In this document: positions 24,630 to 34,560 of the stretch, piece by piece | How the letters are laid out: every line of letters begins with the position of its first letter | How positions within the stretch are numbered: position 1 is the first letter of the stretch | Program-made: the position numbers and the translations under genes | The notes under the pieces: model-generated | Databases searched by the model: none | What the model was told of the DNA's origin: nothing | Seen by the model: only the letters and a program-made list of their open reading frames with translations | NCBI GenBank assembly: GCA_017654935.2 | Contig: CM065684.1 | Coordinates: forward strand, 60,114,286-60,178,285 | Direction of reading: 5' to 3' | Source of the DNA: Phymorhynchus buccinoides | Taxonomy: Eukaryota; Mollusca; Gastropoda; Neogastropoda; Raphitomidae | DNA length: 64,000 bases

Positions 24630-24659
24630 TAGCTTAACAATAGTAACAAATATATGTTT

Positions 24660-24965
24660 GACATGAACTCATCCTTGTACCATAGTGTTTATTTAAGTGC
24701 TTCCGCTGTTGGGATGATCCCTGGAGTCTTTTAGCCATGGTAAGCCAACACTACCACCAACAACATTAACTCTTCTAGCGCCATGTATTTTCTAACAGTC
24801 TTGGTTGTCCGTTGCATTCTCAACCGACAAGAAGGGAATAACTTTTTTTTCCCAACTGCGCGTTCATTGCTTTAACAGAAAAATCACTGACATAAACTCT
24901 AAAAATAGACAAACACATGGCAGGGTACTTGGCAGTGAATGTCTTTGCATTTGGTGTGAGTGTAG
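24660..24965. mobile_element. SINE tail fragment plus a TTAACTCTTCTAGCG element
   Basis: 24660-24765 repeats the tail of the 22505-23115 units. From 24767, TTAACTCTTCTAGCGCCATG starts a sequence that shares TCTTGGTTGTCCGTTG and TTGCTTTAACAG, in inverted order, with 31460-31690. Confidence 0.5.
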
Positions 24966-24972
24966 AGTGATG

Positions 24973-25128
24973 TGTTTTCAAACACTTCAAAATAATTATT
25001 TGTATAAATTGTGGAAAAAGCAAACTAAAATACCTTCATAAATCAATTTTTGCTTCAGCTGCAGGGGAACATTACACCTAGACCCCGACCTTTCAGGGGT
25101 TTTTTCATTTTGTGTAGTTGCACCCATG
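24973..25128. mobile_element. CATGGGTGCAAC-type MITE, truncated copy 3
   Basis: Only the right two thirds remain, from CAAACACTT to GTTGCACCCATG; ends 47 bp before the exon 6 acceptor. Confidence 0.8.
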
Positions 25129-25175
25129 TAGCAATGTTAAAAGGTTATTCCTAGCTAGTATTTAAACTGTTGCAG

Positions 25176-25317
25176 GCTACACGGACCTGTCTCTGGGCGA
25201 CCAGGTGCACCTGATCGAGTGTTGCTGGATGGAGCTGCTGCTGCTGAACTGTGCCTTCCGCTCCATGGAGTACCAAGGCCAGCGACTGGTGGTTGCCCCG
25301 GACTTCCACCTGGACAA
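25176..25317 (+). CDS. ER: Receptor exon 6: LBD helices 4-6
   Basis: Acceptor CTGTTGCAG|GCTAC, donor GGACAA|GTGAGG; phase 1 in, phase 2 out. Residues 348-394 contain D-Q-V-H-L-I-E-C-C-W (charge-clamp helix region) and F-R-S-M-E. Arg376 equals vertebrate Arg394 of the estradiol pocket. Confidence 0.96.
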
Positions 25318-25364
25318 GTGAGGGATACTTCTCTCCTACTTTTCTCTGCGTTACCATTGTTTTG

Positions 25365-25640
25365 CCTATGAGGCCGTGTACACACATAAGCGGATATTCC
25401 ATGCGGAAACCCGTGTGCAATCCATAAATAAGTGAAACAAAGAAGGGAAAAGATTTGCGCATATGTCCGAATTTCCCCTATATGCGTAAACTTTTATCCT
25501 TCTTTCTTCCACTTATTTAGGGTTTTCCGTATGGAACTTACGCGTCTAATGTGAACCCGGCCTTATCCTTCTTTCTTCCACTTATTTATGGTTTTCCGTA
25601 CGGAACTTGTGCCTCTAATGTGAACCCGGCCTTATTGTTT
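25365..25640. mobile_element. Foldback element with duplicated right arm
   Basis: Left arm GGCCGTGTACACACATAAGC ... CATGCGGAAACCC. The right arm is present twice (CTTCCACTTATTTA ... GTGAACCCGGCCTTA, ending near 25565 and 25635). Confidence 0.55.
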
Positions 25641-25737
25641 TGGGCAAAACATACTAATTCAAGGCATTTTCTTTACCAATGTTTATAATCTGTGATGCTG
25701 TATACAATAGGGCATTTGGTGGAACTGTAGACTAGAC

Positions 25738-26265
25738 TACCGTACTTTTCGGCTCATTAGGCGCTGCTGTGTATAAGGCGAATAGGGCAATTTTCAAGAA
25801 AAATCTGAAAAAAATCCAAGTAAAAGGCGCCCTCGTTTATAAGGCGATACCACCTTATAAAACAAAGTCGAAGTTTGAAGCCCGTACATGTCCTGTAAAC
25901 GCTTACCGACCGCCATTACTGCTGTCATAAACTCTTTCTCAAATAATCGATACTTCCGGTTGTTGTGTTTGGACAATTCTTCGCGAAAACTGGTAGAATT
26001 ATGGCATTTTAAGCTCTACAACGATGCTTTTTACATCCAATGAAGGGTTGTGGCATCTGTTGGACGGTATCTCGGACGATAACAGGGATTTTGAGGCATT
26101 TTAACGTGAGTATTCGATGTATCGGCGACTCATTACCACTTTCGATGTTGTGACAGTAGACTGTACTGAACACGGCAATCGTTGCCTCTCTTCTCATGAT
26201 TTTGTTCACTGATAGGGTGCCCTCGTTTATTAGGCACATAGGTCCAAATTGGAGAAAATACGGTA
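25738..26265. mobile_element. CCGTA-TIR MITE (TTATAAGGCG family)
   Basis: Ends TACCGTACTTTTCGGCTCAT and GAGAAAATACGGTA, with internal inverted GCGCCCTCGTTTATAAGGCG and GTGCCCTCGTTTATTAGGC. Confidence 0.7.
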
Positions 26266-26379
26266 GTGTCTGACTACACCTTTGCTTGTTGTGGCCGTAG
26301 TTACGTGAACTCCCTTATTCAAAGCCTTCATTAAAATTCAGGCTGGCTCATCCATAACAAATGGTCTATTATCTTAAGC

Positions 26380-26700
26380 ATCTTCCCCCCCCCCGTGGGG
26401 ATACTGGGGGGGGAGGTCTTCCGCACAGATAGTTCCCCCACCTTCTGGAAGATCTGTGCTTGTAACTTCCTCTAATCTGTCTCTCTCTTTGACTGACTGC
26501 CTTTTTCCTTGCTTTGTGTCATCTACTATCTTTCTGACTTTTGCCCCATTCTCCTGCCTTTTTTCCACACAAAAATCTTCCATATAGTTTTCTCCTTTGA
26601 GCTCCTCCGAAATCGGAATGTGTCGGCTGAATGCAGTGAGGACACCAGCGAAAACTGGAAAACGGACACATGCGTACCCTTTGGCTTCTCTCCACTTGAT
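26380..26700 (-). mobile_element. SINE-like composite element, head B plus shared tail
   Basis: Tail in reverse (AAATAGTTCCCCCACC-type, CTTGTAACTTCCTCTAATCT, CATCTACTATCTTTCTG) joined to head B (CCTCCGAAATCGGAATGTGT ... CCAGCGAAAACTGG). Confidence 0.75.
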
Positions 26701-26862
26701 TCAATTTTTTCAGTGTTACTGAGAATCGTTACTGAGTTATTGAGTCAAGACTTGAATGTTAGTGTCTTCTTCTTCTTTTTGAAGTGTGATTATTAACTAT
26801 TCTGATTAGTGCTGCTTTTTCTCTCTCCTTTTTTGTTATTGCAAAAATTATGTTGTCTTCCG

Positions 26863-26963
26863 GTTTGCGTGGGGTGTGTAGGAGATCAGTGATGTACTGG
26901 AACTGATGTGTGCAGTGTCTAATAAGATGATTCAGCTCCCAATCATCAAAGAGGATTTATAGG
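26863..26963 (+). pseudogene. Decayed duplicate of receptor exon 7, copy A
   Basis: Aligns to exon 7 over its first ~100 nt. The conceptual translation has G-V-[stop]-E-I-S-D-V-L-E-L-M-C-A-V-S-N-K-M-I-Q-L where the exon has V-V-M-E-M-G-D-I-L-E-Q-V-C-A-V-S-D-Q-M-V-Q-L. The acceptor AG is mutated to CG (TCTTCCG|G), a TAG lies at 26879-26881 and another ends near 26962. It cannot serve as an exon now. Confidence 0.85.
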
Positions 26964-27092
26964 TTGGATTTCTAAATTGCTGTTACTGCATCTGCATCTG
27001 CTATGTTGGCAGAAAACCAGTTCTAGTTGTAGAATCACCAATGGAATAATCGTATATTGTCAATGTTATTCAACATTGGTTTGGTGTTCTAG

Positions 27093-27155
27093 GTCTGCAT
27101 GAGTTGTGATGGAGACGGGTGACATCCTGGATCAGGTGTGGTCAGTGTCAGTGTC
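27093..27155 (+). pseudogene. Decayed duplicate of receptor exon 7, copy B (truncated)
   Basis: GTCTGCATGAGTTGTGATGG ... CATCCTGGATCAGGTGTGG is close to the start of exon 7. An acceptor-like TTCTAG|GTCTGC is kept, but the Trp codon is now TGA (27100-27102) and similarity stops near 27155. Confidence 0.85.
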
Positions 27156-27264
27156 AGGTCATCCAGAGAGGAACAGTGATGAGTTTTTTGCTATTTAAGT
27201 GTCATCATTATTTTGTGATTATTAATATATTTTTCTGTGATCTGATTGTTGTCACTGTGTTCAG

Positions 27265-27395
27265 GTCTGCGTGGGTTGTGATGGAGATGGGCGATATCCT
27301 GGAGCAGGTGTGTGCAGTGTCGGACCAGATGGTTCAGCTGTCGGTCACCAAAGAAGAACTGCTGCTACTACAGGCTACTGTGCTCGTCAATGCTG
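27265..27395 (+). CDS. ER: Receptor exon 7: LBD helices 6-8
   Basis: Acceptor CTGTGTTCAG|GTCTGC, donor AATGCTG|GTATGC; phase 2 in, phase 1 out. Residues 395-438: E-M-G-D-I-L-E-Q-V-C-A-V-S-D-Q-M and T-K-E-E-L-L-L-L-Q-A-T-V-L-V-N-A, matching the helix 7-8 region of the family (E-E-F-V-C-L-K-S-I-I-L-L-N in vertebrates). Two degraded copies lie in the intron just upstream. Confidence 0.95.
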
Positions 27396-27447
27396 GTATG
27401 CTCTGAAGAAACATTGTCTGATAATGGGAGAAAGGTGTTGAGAAAGA

Positions 27448-27692
27448 TTAACCCTTTCATAGCCAACGTCGCATTTTTGCACCACAATGATTTAACCCAT
27501 GTTACTTAAAGGCATCAAATCAGGGTCTGTTATCCAAAGACCCTATTCTCTTAATTTTGGGAGGTAAGGATAGGCCTTACTTTACGTATGTCACAGAGGA
27601 ATCCCCAATATTACAGACAGATTTTTGTCTCTACCCAGGTAAGTTTTGATAGAATTGTTTTGCTGAAAAATGGCTGACAGTGAAAGGGTTAA
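27448..27692 (+). mobile_element. TTAA MITE family A, copy 4
   Basis: TTAA at both ends; CCCTTTCATAGCCAACGTCG to GGCTGACAGTGAAAGGG. 52 bp after the exon 7 donor. Confidence 0.88.
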
Positions 27693-27989
27693 TGTTCTTG
27701 ATGCACCACTGCTGGTCCATGTTGACACGACAATTATCGACCTGAATGTCATGAGATTAAGAGGAGACTCCATGATCAATCTGTTCAAAATAGTCTATAT
27801 TTCTTCAGGCTTGACTGCTTTTCAAAAGTCATGGCAGTTGGCTTTTGGCATAAATACATGTATATGCCATTGTTGTTTTTATAATGTCGCAATATCGACA
27901 AAGGTAACCTTTGAACCAACAGGTGTCTTGAGTGAACACACTTTCCAACTCTTTTGTGTTCCTATTTGAGTTTGTTCTGACTCACAGTC

Positions 27990-28240
27990 TCTATAAAAAC
28001 AAGAGGCAAAGCCTTCAAGGCCCACTCGAACAGGAACATGTGGGACAACAACAAACAAAGATTGAAAGGGGGGGGTCTAAAATACAAGATTGATAATAAA
28101 ATGTTAAAGAACAAATAAAACTATCGTTAATGAATACAACTAAAAAAAATAAAAAGTGCCCTTGCCGAGAATCGGACCCAGAACCATTGGCATGACAGAC
28201 AGACAGACACTCTACCAATGAGCTATCGAGGCTTTCAGTG
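27990..28240 (-). mobile_element. SINE with tRNA-like head
   Basis: Reverse strand from about 28232: GCCTCGATAGCTCATTGGTA (box A-like) and GGTTCTGGGTCCGATTC (box B-like), then an AT-rich body ending GGCCTTGAAGGC ... TTTTTATAG. The tRNA-like part is degenerate (expanded CTGTCTGTCTGT in the anticodon arm), so it is called a SINE, not a tRNA gene. Confidence 0.7.
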
Positions 28241-28375
28241 TTGATGAGTTTTTTAACTCATGTTGCTTGTTGAATACTCTCTAACCCACTAATCTAAAAT
28301 GTTATCTGTTTACAGTGTTGTTTTAAGTATTTAATTATTCACATCATTATTGTTTGAAAGCTTGTATAGACATCT

Positions 28376-28722
28376 ATATGGGTATAAGCTTTCAACTGTT
28401 GGTCGGCGCTCTTTTGCTGTCTCAGGACTGACCTCCTGGAACAAACTTCCGCTCTCCCTCCGTCAGCGACCGACTCTCTGCTTTCAAAGCTAACCTCAAA
28501 ACCCACCTGTTCCCCCGTCATTAAAGCTCCTCTCTCTTTATCTTCTCTCTCTTGCCATTAGGTCTGTTTCTGCTATATTCCATTTATGTTATCTGTGTGT
28601 GTTCACGTTGTATTGCGTTTGTGTTTGAATGCGCTTTGAATGCTAACGTGTGTGTGCGCTTTGATTTGATTTCTATCAAGATTCAGCGCCGTATAAATAC
28701 TGTATGTTGTTGTTGTTGTTAT
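28376..28722 (+). mobile_element. LINE 3' end with (TTG)n tail
   Basis: Coding tail R-R-S-F-A-V-S-G-L-T-S-W-N-K-L-P-L-S-L-R, one frameshift, then K-L-T-S-K-P-T-C-like sequence. 3' UTR ends AGATTCAGCGCCGTATAAAT and TTGTTGTTGTT. The same 3' UTR is on the reverse strand at 34185-34412. Confidence 0.75.
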
Positions 28723-28792
28723 GCAAAGTTTGAACAATGTGTGCCTTCTATTTCCCGAGAAAATGAAAAGTTTGGAGATTAGACCACGGACG

Positions 28793-28795
<3 letters not shown>

Positions 28796-28860
<65 letters not shown>
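28796..28860. repeat. (CA)n microsatellite
   Basis: Pure CA of about 65 bp. Confidence 0.97.
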
Positions 28861-28866
<6 letters not shown>

Positions 28867-29364
28867 ACAACCGAACAACTATCATACTATAGACTCACTT
28901 CATGTTAACGTTGTTAACACAAGTGAGCCTAATAAACAAATTGTGACATGTTGATCCAGCTTACTGCAGGCCTTTGTCAACCCATACTGAGCTGGGTATC
29001 TCGGGGCTGTTGTTGTTTTCTTGCTTCCTGAGTTGTTGTCACTTCTGGCTTGGTTTATGTTCTGTATGCTGCTGTAGGGGAAGGGGGTCTCTGTTCAAAC
29101 TGGGTTTAACTGTCATACTGCTGCAGGCACTGACGCGTGCCACAACGTTGCCTATGCCGTCGTTGCGGGTGGGCGCCGGTAAACATCTTCCATGTGGCTG
29201 TCTATTTTTAGACCTTAGTGTATTTGTGTTAAATTAGTAAAGTATGTGATGGTGTTTAGTTCTCTTGAAGAACTGGACAGAGAAGGTTGCAGTATTTGTT
29301 TTACTATAAGGCGCACACACCCCCCCCCCCCCCCAAATTTCACACAAGCTTAAGATTTGTGATA

Positions 29365-29690
29365 TTCCCCCGTGGGGATACCGGGGGTCTTTTGTATAAA
29401 TAGTTCCCCCACCTCCTGGAAGTTCTGTGCTTGTAACTTCCTCTAATCTGTCACTCTCTTTGACTCTGCCTTTTCCCTTTGCTTACTGTCATCTACTATC
29501 TTTCTGCCTTTCCGGTTCATTTTCCTGCCTTTTTTCAAGAAACACTTTCAAAAACATTTCCTCCAGCCGAAGCCGGACTTGCTGGGCCTAACTATTTCTT
29601 AGTTAGGCGCATAACGGCAGCATGACGCATCTGCGCTCATAATTGACAGGAAACTGTCAGCGATCCAAGAAGAAGAAGAAGAAGTTCTTA
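29365..29690 (-). mobile_element. SINE-like composite element, head A plus shared tail
   Basis: Best complete copy: tail (CTTGTAACTTCCTCTAATCT) and head A (GTTAGGCGCATAACGGCAGC, GACGCATCTGCGCTCATAAT), ending in (GAA)n. Shows the uninterrupted target of the MITE insertion at 19108. Confidence 0.82.
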
Positions 29691-29857
29691 TATTTTCTTA
29701 CTATGTTATTAGTCATAGTATAAGGCTGCAAGGGTCTCAGCCTGGGAGAAAAAAAAAGTATCGCCTTATATATAGTCGGACAAATATGAATCAAAGAACA
29801 GAAAATACTTCGCGCTAGAAGAGTTAGCAGGTGCCTTTTTTTTTCTCTCCTCCACAG

Positions 29858-30342
29858 AGGTACGGAAGCTGTCCAGCTCGGGGAGAATCGCGGAGATGCA
29901 GCGCACGATACTGGACGCGCTGATCGAGGTGACGTCGCATCACCACGACACCAACACCTCCACCACCACATCATCATCGTCGTCCAGCAACAGCCGTCGG
30001 GTGCCCACCCTCCTTCTCCTGCTGACCCACATCCGACAGGCTGGGCAGAGGGGGGTGGCGTTCTTCCACGGGTTGAAGCAGGAGGGGTGCGTGACTTTCT
30101 GCGACCTGCTCACGGAAATGTTGGACGCGCACAACGTGGGGTCTGTGACAAATTGTACCACCGCCGCTGCTTCCACGACGACCACAACTGGTGCTGCACC
30201 GTCTCCATTATCATCATCGTCGGCAGTTTCGTCGATGCCTTCCACTGTTGCCGTGTCAATGGAAGTGGTGGATCGGAAGACGGTGAACCCCTCCTCCTCT
30301 ATGACTCCTTTCCCCCCTGGTCCGTCCTCCCCCCCGTCCTGA
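29858..30342 (+). CDS. ER: Receptor exon 8: LBD helices 9-12 and C-terminal tail
   Basis: Acceptor CTCTCCTCCACAG|AGG; phase 1 in; stop TGA at 30340-30342. Residues 439-599. Helix 10/11 reads T-L-L-L-L-L-T-H-I-R. Helix 12 (AF-2) has C-D-L-L-T-E-M-L-D-A-H, nearly identical to vertebrates. A polar insert (His, Thr and Ser runs, about 466-483) separates helices 9 and 10. In G-V-A-F-F-H (504-509) the position of vertebrate His524 is Phe507. A Ser/Thr/Pro-rich tail of about 65 residues follows. Confidence 0.96.
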
Positions 30343-30755
30343 CTTTGGACTAATCCGTATTATGTAATATTATGGACTGTGCCATTTGGGACTTGGTAGG
30401 GGTAGTGAGTCCCCCCCCCCCCCCCGTCCTGACTGGACTGATCCGTATTATGTAATATTATGGACTGTGCCATTTGGGACTTGGTAGGGGTAGTGAGTCC
30501 TCCCCCCTGTCCTGACTTTGGACCGATCCGTATTATGTAATATTATGGACTGTGCCATTTGGGACTTGGTAGGGGTAGTGAGTCCTCCCCCCTGTCCTGA
30601 CTTTGGACTGATCCATATTATGTAATATTATGGACTGTGCCATTTGGGACTTGGTAGGGGTAGTGAGTCCTCCCCCCTGTCCTGACTTTGGACTGATCCA
30701 TATTATGTAATATTATGGACTGTGCCATTTGGGACTTGGTAGGGGTAGTGAGTGA
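30331..30755 (+). repeat. ~85-90-bp x 5 tandem repeat beginning at the stop codon
   Basis: Unit: C-run, GTCCTGACT(TTGGAC), GATCCGTATTATGTAATATT, ATGGACTGTGCCATTTGGG, ACTTGGTAGGGGTAGTGAGT. The first unit contains the last codons and TGA of the receptor; four more follow in the 3' UTR. Confidence 0.95.
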
Positions 30756-30867
30756 CTAGTTTGGTTTTGTGATACAACCCGTGCTGCATAGTTTTGTTTT
30801 CTTGTGGGTAGACACAGTGAAGCGACACTGAGTGGGGTTTTTAGCGGGTGTCAGATTAAAGGTGTAA

Positions 30868-30984
30868 ATATGCGTCGTTGGTTTCACTCTTTCCCCATGG
30901 CAACACATTGATGCTCTAGTAATTATAGTACTTAGCTATCACTGTGTTGCCATGGGGAAAGAGTTAAAACTAACAACGTGTTTT
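30868..30984. mobile_element. Foldback element FB1, copy 2, in the 3' flank of the receptor
   Basis: Arms CTCTTTCCCCATGGCAACAC and GTGTTGCCATGGGGAAAGAG form a near-perfect hairpin. About 525 nt past the stop, so probably within the 3' UTR. Confidence 0.78.
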
Positions 30985-31088
30985 TCAACCGTCAGCAAAT
31001 GTAGGCACATGACGTTGTTCTCGCGCTCTTGTGTTCATTCCATTCATTGTGTTGCATTCATCTACAGAGCCCACCTTGTTTAAACGAA

Positions 31089-31094
31089 AATAAA
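31089..31094 (+). terminator. Candidate polyadenylation signal of the receptor gene
   Basis: First AATAAA after the repeat-rich 3' UTR, about 750 nt past the stop. Not proven; other AATAAA hexamers occur further on. Confidence 0.35.
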
Positions 31095-31985
31095 GAAACA
31101 TCTGAAAGCACTGATACTGATCAAACCAGAATCAAACGAAACGTTCCTTGGGTCGTTCTGCTGCCCTTCGCCTAATTGATTTAAATTTTGTTTGTGTCTT
31201 TTTGTGTACAGAGACAGACAAACAAACAACAAAATCGTCAGAAGCAAACAAACAAAAATAACATGAAAAAGCCCTGTTATACAACTTTTTCCCAAACAGT
31301 CTCCTTTACTTCACAAAGGATTCTACGCTGCACATGGGCTAAAAAAAAAAATATTTAAAAACGAAAGTTCAGGCCAAAAAAGTTTCAGTCATGCTCTCTT
31401 GAGTAATTTTTCTCAACTTTTCTAACACGAACAGTATTTTAAAAATATGACCTTAGCAAAAAGAACTTAGCTCTTCTAGCCCCATGGCGAATATATTGAC
31501 TCCAGACATCACCCTATGCTCCCACCAAATGCGAAAACATTCACTACCAAGCACCCTGCCATGCGTTTGCATTTAGAGATTTTGTCACTGTTTCTGCCGT
31601 TAAAGCAATGCATTGCGCTTGAAAAGCTAGTTACTTCCCTATTGTCGGTTGAGATCCAACGGACAACCAAGCATGTCAAGAAATACACGACACTGAACCG
31701 AGGAATTGCTAGTCTGACATACATTTCATTCTCATCGATCTAGTTACGATTTCTTATTTTTTCTCTCTTTTTAACATAACCCTGACTCGACAATATTGAG
31801 TATACTATTCTGTGGCTTTGCATGCCCTGCTCTCATGGTGACCTCAGTTTCGGTTTCCAATTCAGTCTGTGCCTTGGTGCGTTTGGGTCAAAGTCATGGG
31901 GATCAGTGTGTTCTGGGGAACTGTCGGTGGACGGTCGTGGTGGCGCCCTCGGAGGAAGACCTCACTCACACTGGCTACACGACTA
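31095..31985. other. Intergenic, no gene seen
   Basis: 31466-31700 holds a relative, inverted in part, of 24767-24965 (CTCTTCTAGCCCCATGGCG ... GATCCAACGGACAACCAAG). Nothing else recognised. Confidence 0.5.
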
Positions 31986-32234
31986 AAGCTGGAGACAGAC
32001 TATGCGACTGTCTCATATGACTCGATCAGGTCGTGACTATGACCAAATTTTGTTTCCCGCACAGAAGAGGTCATCAGACTCGATCAGTGAAATTTAGAAC
32101 CCGCCCTATTCGGCCCTGTCACCTGACTGGGCCCGACTGAGTCAGACTGATCGAGCAGCATGGTATGCAAATGAGGTGAAACGTCACGACCTGATCGAGT
32201 CACATGAGGCAGTCACATAGTCTGTTGCCAGCTT
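31986..32234. mobile_element. MITE with ~50-bp terminal inverted repeats
   Basis: Arms AAGCTGGAGACAGACTATG ... GACTCGATCAGGTCGTGAC and GTCACGACCTGATCGAGTC ... ATAGTCTGTTGCCAGCTT. Interior repeats GACTCGATCAGTGA and GACTGATCGAGCAGC. Single copy in this window. Confidence 0.8.
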
Positions 32235-32760
32235 AAGAGAATAGATTCGTCAGTAGGGGGCTTAGTAGGTGGTGTCCTGAACAGGCTCCACTGAACTCCA
32301 CCAAAGTGACTCAGCAGCAGTGCAGTGTCTCCTCGGTTGGTTGCCTCCTGACGGCCTAACATAGATTTGCTCCCCTTGGACTGCTGGTTTCAGATTCTGC
32401 AACCTGAACAAGCCGGGGTGTGGCTGCGAATTGGGATTCGGAATGAGCGGCGTGGGAGCAACGCCACTGTATGGCCCAGAAGATGAGACAGCAAAAAAAA
32501 AAATTGAGTATACTGTGCCATTCCCTCTCGTAAGGACTTTGTCGTTCAGATGGTTGGTGCAAAGGAGGAGAGTGGACTCCGTAACATGGACAGTGTTATC
32601 AATCCAGAAAGGGCGACAAGAATTCAGGGACCGGGTGCACATTGAAAAGTGAATGGACAAGTTGAGGGGTGTTGATGTGAGAGTGAAAAGTGACTTGGTA
32701 GCAGAGCGAGGTAGTATACTGTGCTGTGTGTGTGTGTGTGTAGCAAGATGTTGGCGTGTT
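32235..32760. other. Intergenic, no gene seen
   Basis: No family signature in either strand; a short GT tract at about 32725-32741. Confidence 0.45.
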
Positions 32761-33342
32761 AGGCTTTGTGCACATTACATGCAGAAATCTCATGCGCTTT
32801 TCCGCAAATAAGTGTAAGAAATAAGCAGATGGGATATATCGTCGGTGAAATTCAAAAACCTCGTATCTCAATTTTGGTAGTTTTGAGAAAAATGAAAAAA
32901 TACTTTTAAAAATTAACCACGTTGACCACAATTAACTATGATGAATATGTTGTTCAAGACATTGCAAGTTTAGTCCTGAATTTTTTTTAAATTGCTTTTT
33001 TTTTAAAAATGTTTAGACTTGAAAAGAATGAAGATTTAGATACGAGGTTTTTGTCCTTAACTAGATCTGAATTTGGGACTTACGAGTTTTTCTTCAATTT
33101 TCACAACCTCATTTACCCCAGATAGAAAGTCGTTAGAGATACGAGCTTTTGGTGGAAGGTGGCGGGAAAAATTAGAGAGCTGACTATGTATCTAACTCAA
33201 AAAACCCAAAAATCGAGATATGAGGTTTTTGAATTTCACCGATGATATGCATGTGGAAATGCATACGATTACTTTTCTTACTTTCTTTTACTTGTCTGCA
33301 GATAAGCGCATGAGGTTTCTGCATGTAATGTGCACAAAGCCT
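32761..33342. mobile_element. Long foldback, possibly one MITE nested in another
   Basis: Outer arms AGGCTTTGTGCACATTACAT and ATGTAATGTGCACAAAGCCT. Inner arms TCGGTGAAATTCAAAAACCT (about 32846) and AGGTTTTTGAATTTCACCGA (about 33224). The inner segment may be a second element inserted into the first. Confidence 0.75.
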
Positions 33343-33647
33343 CACAGACATTTTGTTCTGAACATTACTCATTAGTGGGTAGTGGTGCAATTTTAATTTT
33401 GCTGACATTTTTGTTCTAAGGACAGTACTAGTTGATTCCAGATATAATTTTTTTTTTAACGGGTAGTGTCCAAATTTATCCATGTAAAAAAAAGTCCATA
33501 ATTGGAAAAAGAAGCCTTTATTGCTCTTCTTTTCATCAATTAATGATTGCCTCTTGGTGGGTAAATTGAAGCATTGCAAAACAACAAAATTAGGAGGGAA
33601 AAACCAACTTGGGGATGGGAAAGACACAAATATTTTTTGAAGTGTTT

Positions 33648-34124
33648 ACCGTAATTTACGGCCCATAAGGCGACACAGCGCATAAGGCGCACCCCCTGCT
33701 TTTTAAAAAAAATCGTAATTTGAACAAAGATAGGGCGCAAAGAAATCCAAAAAAGGAAGAACGAAACGATCAGCGAAAGTAACATCATTACAGGGCCAGC
33801 ATTCACTTTGAAATCGGCATCATATGCCATCCGTTTTGTCTTGGGCATGATGAGGGTTGTTTGATCCGATCAGTGCTAGGTCTATTGCTGTGTCCGATTG
33901 TGATCACGGAAGAGATACGATCGTGAAGCGAAAGTGCAATGTGAGTGAACTGTTGTCGGTTTGTTGTGGAAGCTACCAGAGCATGGTGAGTTGTTCATTT
34001 CAACTCTCGACCCCCTTACTTTTTTCTGTTTAGAGTATAGAAAGGGCGCATGCGCCGGATTGGGCGCAGGGGTCAAAGTTCAGTTTAAAAAAACGTTGCG
34101 CCTAATAGGCCGTAAATTACGGTA
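33648..34124. mobile_element. CCGTAATTTACGGCC-type MITE
   Basis: Ends TACCGTAATTTACGGCCCAT and TAGGCCGTAAATTACGGTA. Each end is itself palindromic. Related to the TTATAAGGCG family at 25738-26265. Confidence 0.75.
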
Positions 34125-34184
34125 TATATTTACTGAAAAATTTAAAATAAACTTTCGTTTTCTCGGCATGCACACAAAGGCATG

Positions 34185-34412
34185 TGCATGCGCACAACAA
34201 CAACATACAGTATTTATACGGCGCTGAATCTTGATAGAAATCAAATCAAAGCGCGCGCACACGTTAGCATTCATAACGCATTAAAATAAAAATGCAATAC
34301 AAAGCGAACACACACATATGACATAAATGGTATACAGCAGAAACAGACCTAAAGGCAAGAGAGAGAGAGTGGAACCTCAATGATAGGGGAACAGGTGGGT
34401 TTTGAGGTTAGA
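34185..34412 (-). mobile_element. LINE 3' UTR, second copy
   Basis: Reverse complement of the 28600-28722 tail (ATACGGCGCTGAATCTTG, AAGCGCGCGCACACGTTAG) beginning with CAACAACAAC; extends to AACAGGTGGGTTTTGAGG. Confidence 0.75.
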
Positions 34413-34424
34413 TTTTGTGCGCGC

Positions 34425-34560
34425 GCACACGCACACGCACGCACACACACACACACACACACACACTTGAGGCATATAAATACACACACACAGGCTTATG
34501 AATACACACGCAGTAATGCACACACACAATCATGCACATGTGTGCGCACACACACATTAA
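34425..34560. repeat. CA-rich imperfect microsatellite
   Basis: CACGCACACA tract then scattered ACACACAC pieces. Confidence 0.85.

Noticed and set aside
28134..28236. Functional tRNA gene on the - strand
   Set aside because: Box A/B-like sequences are present but the anticodon arm is expanded and the acceptor stem does not close; better explained as a SINE head.
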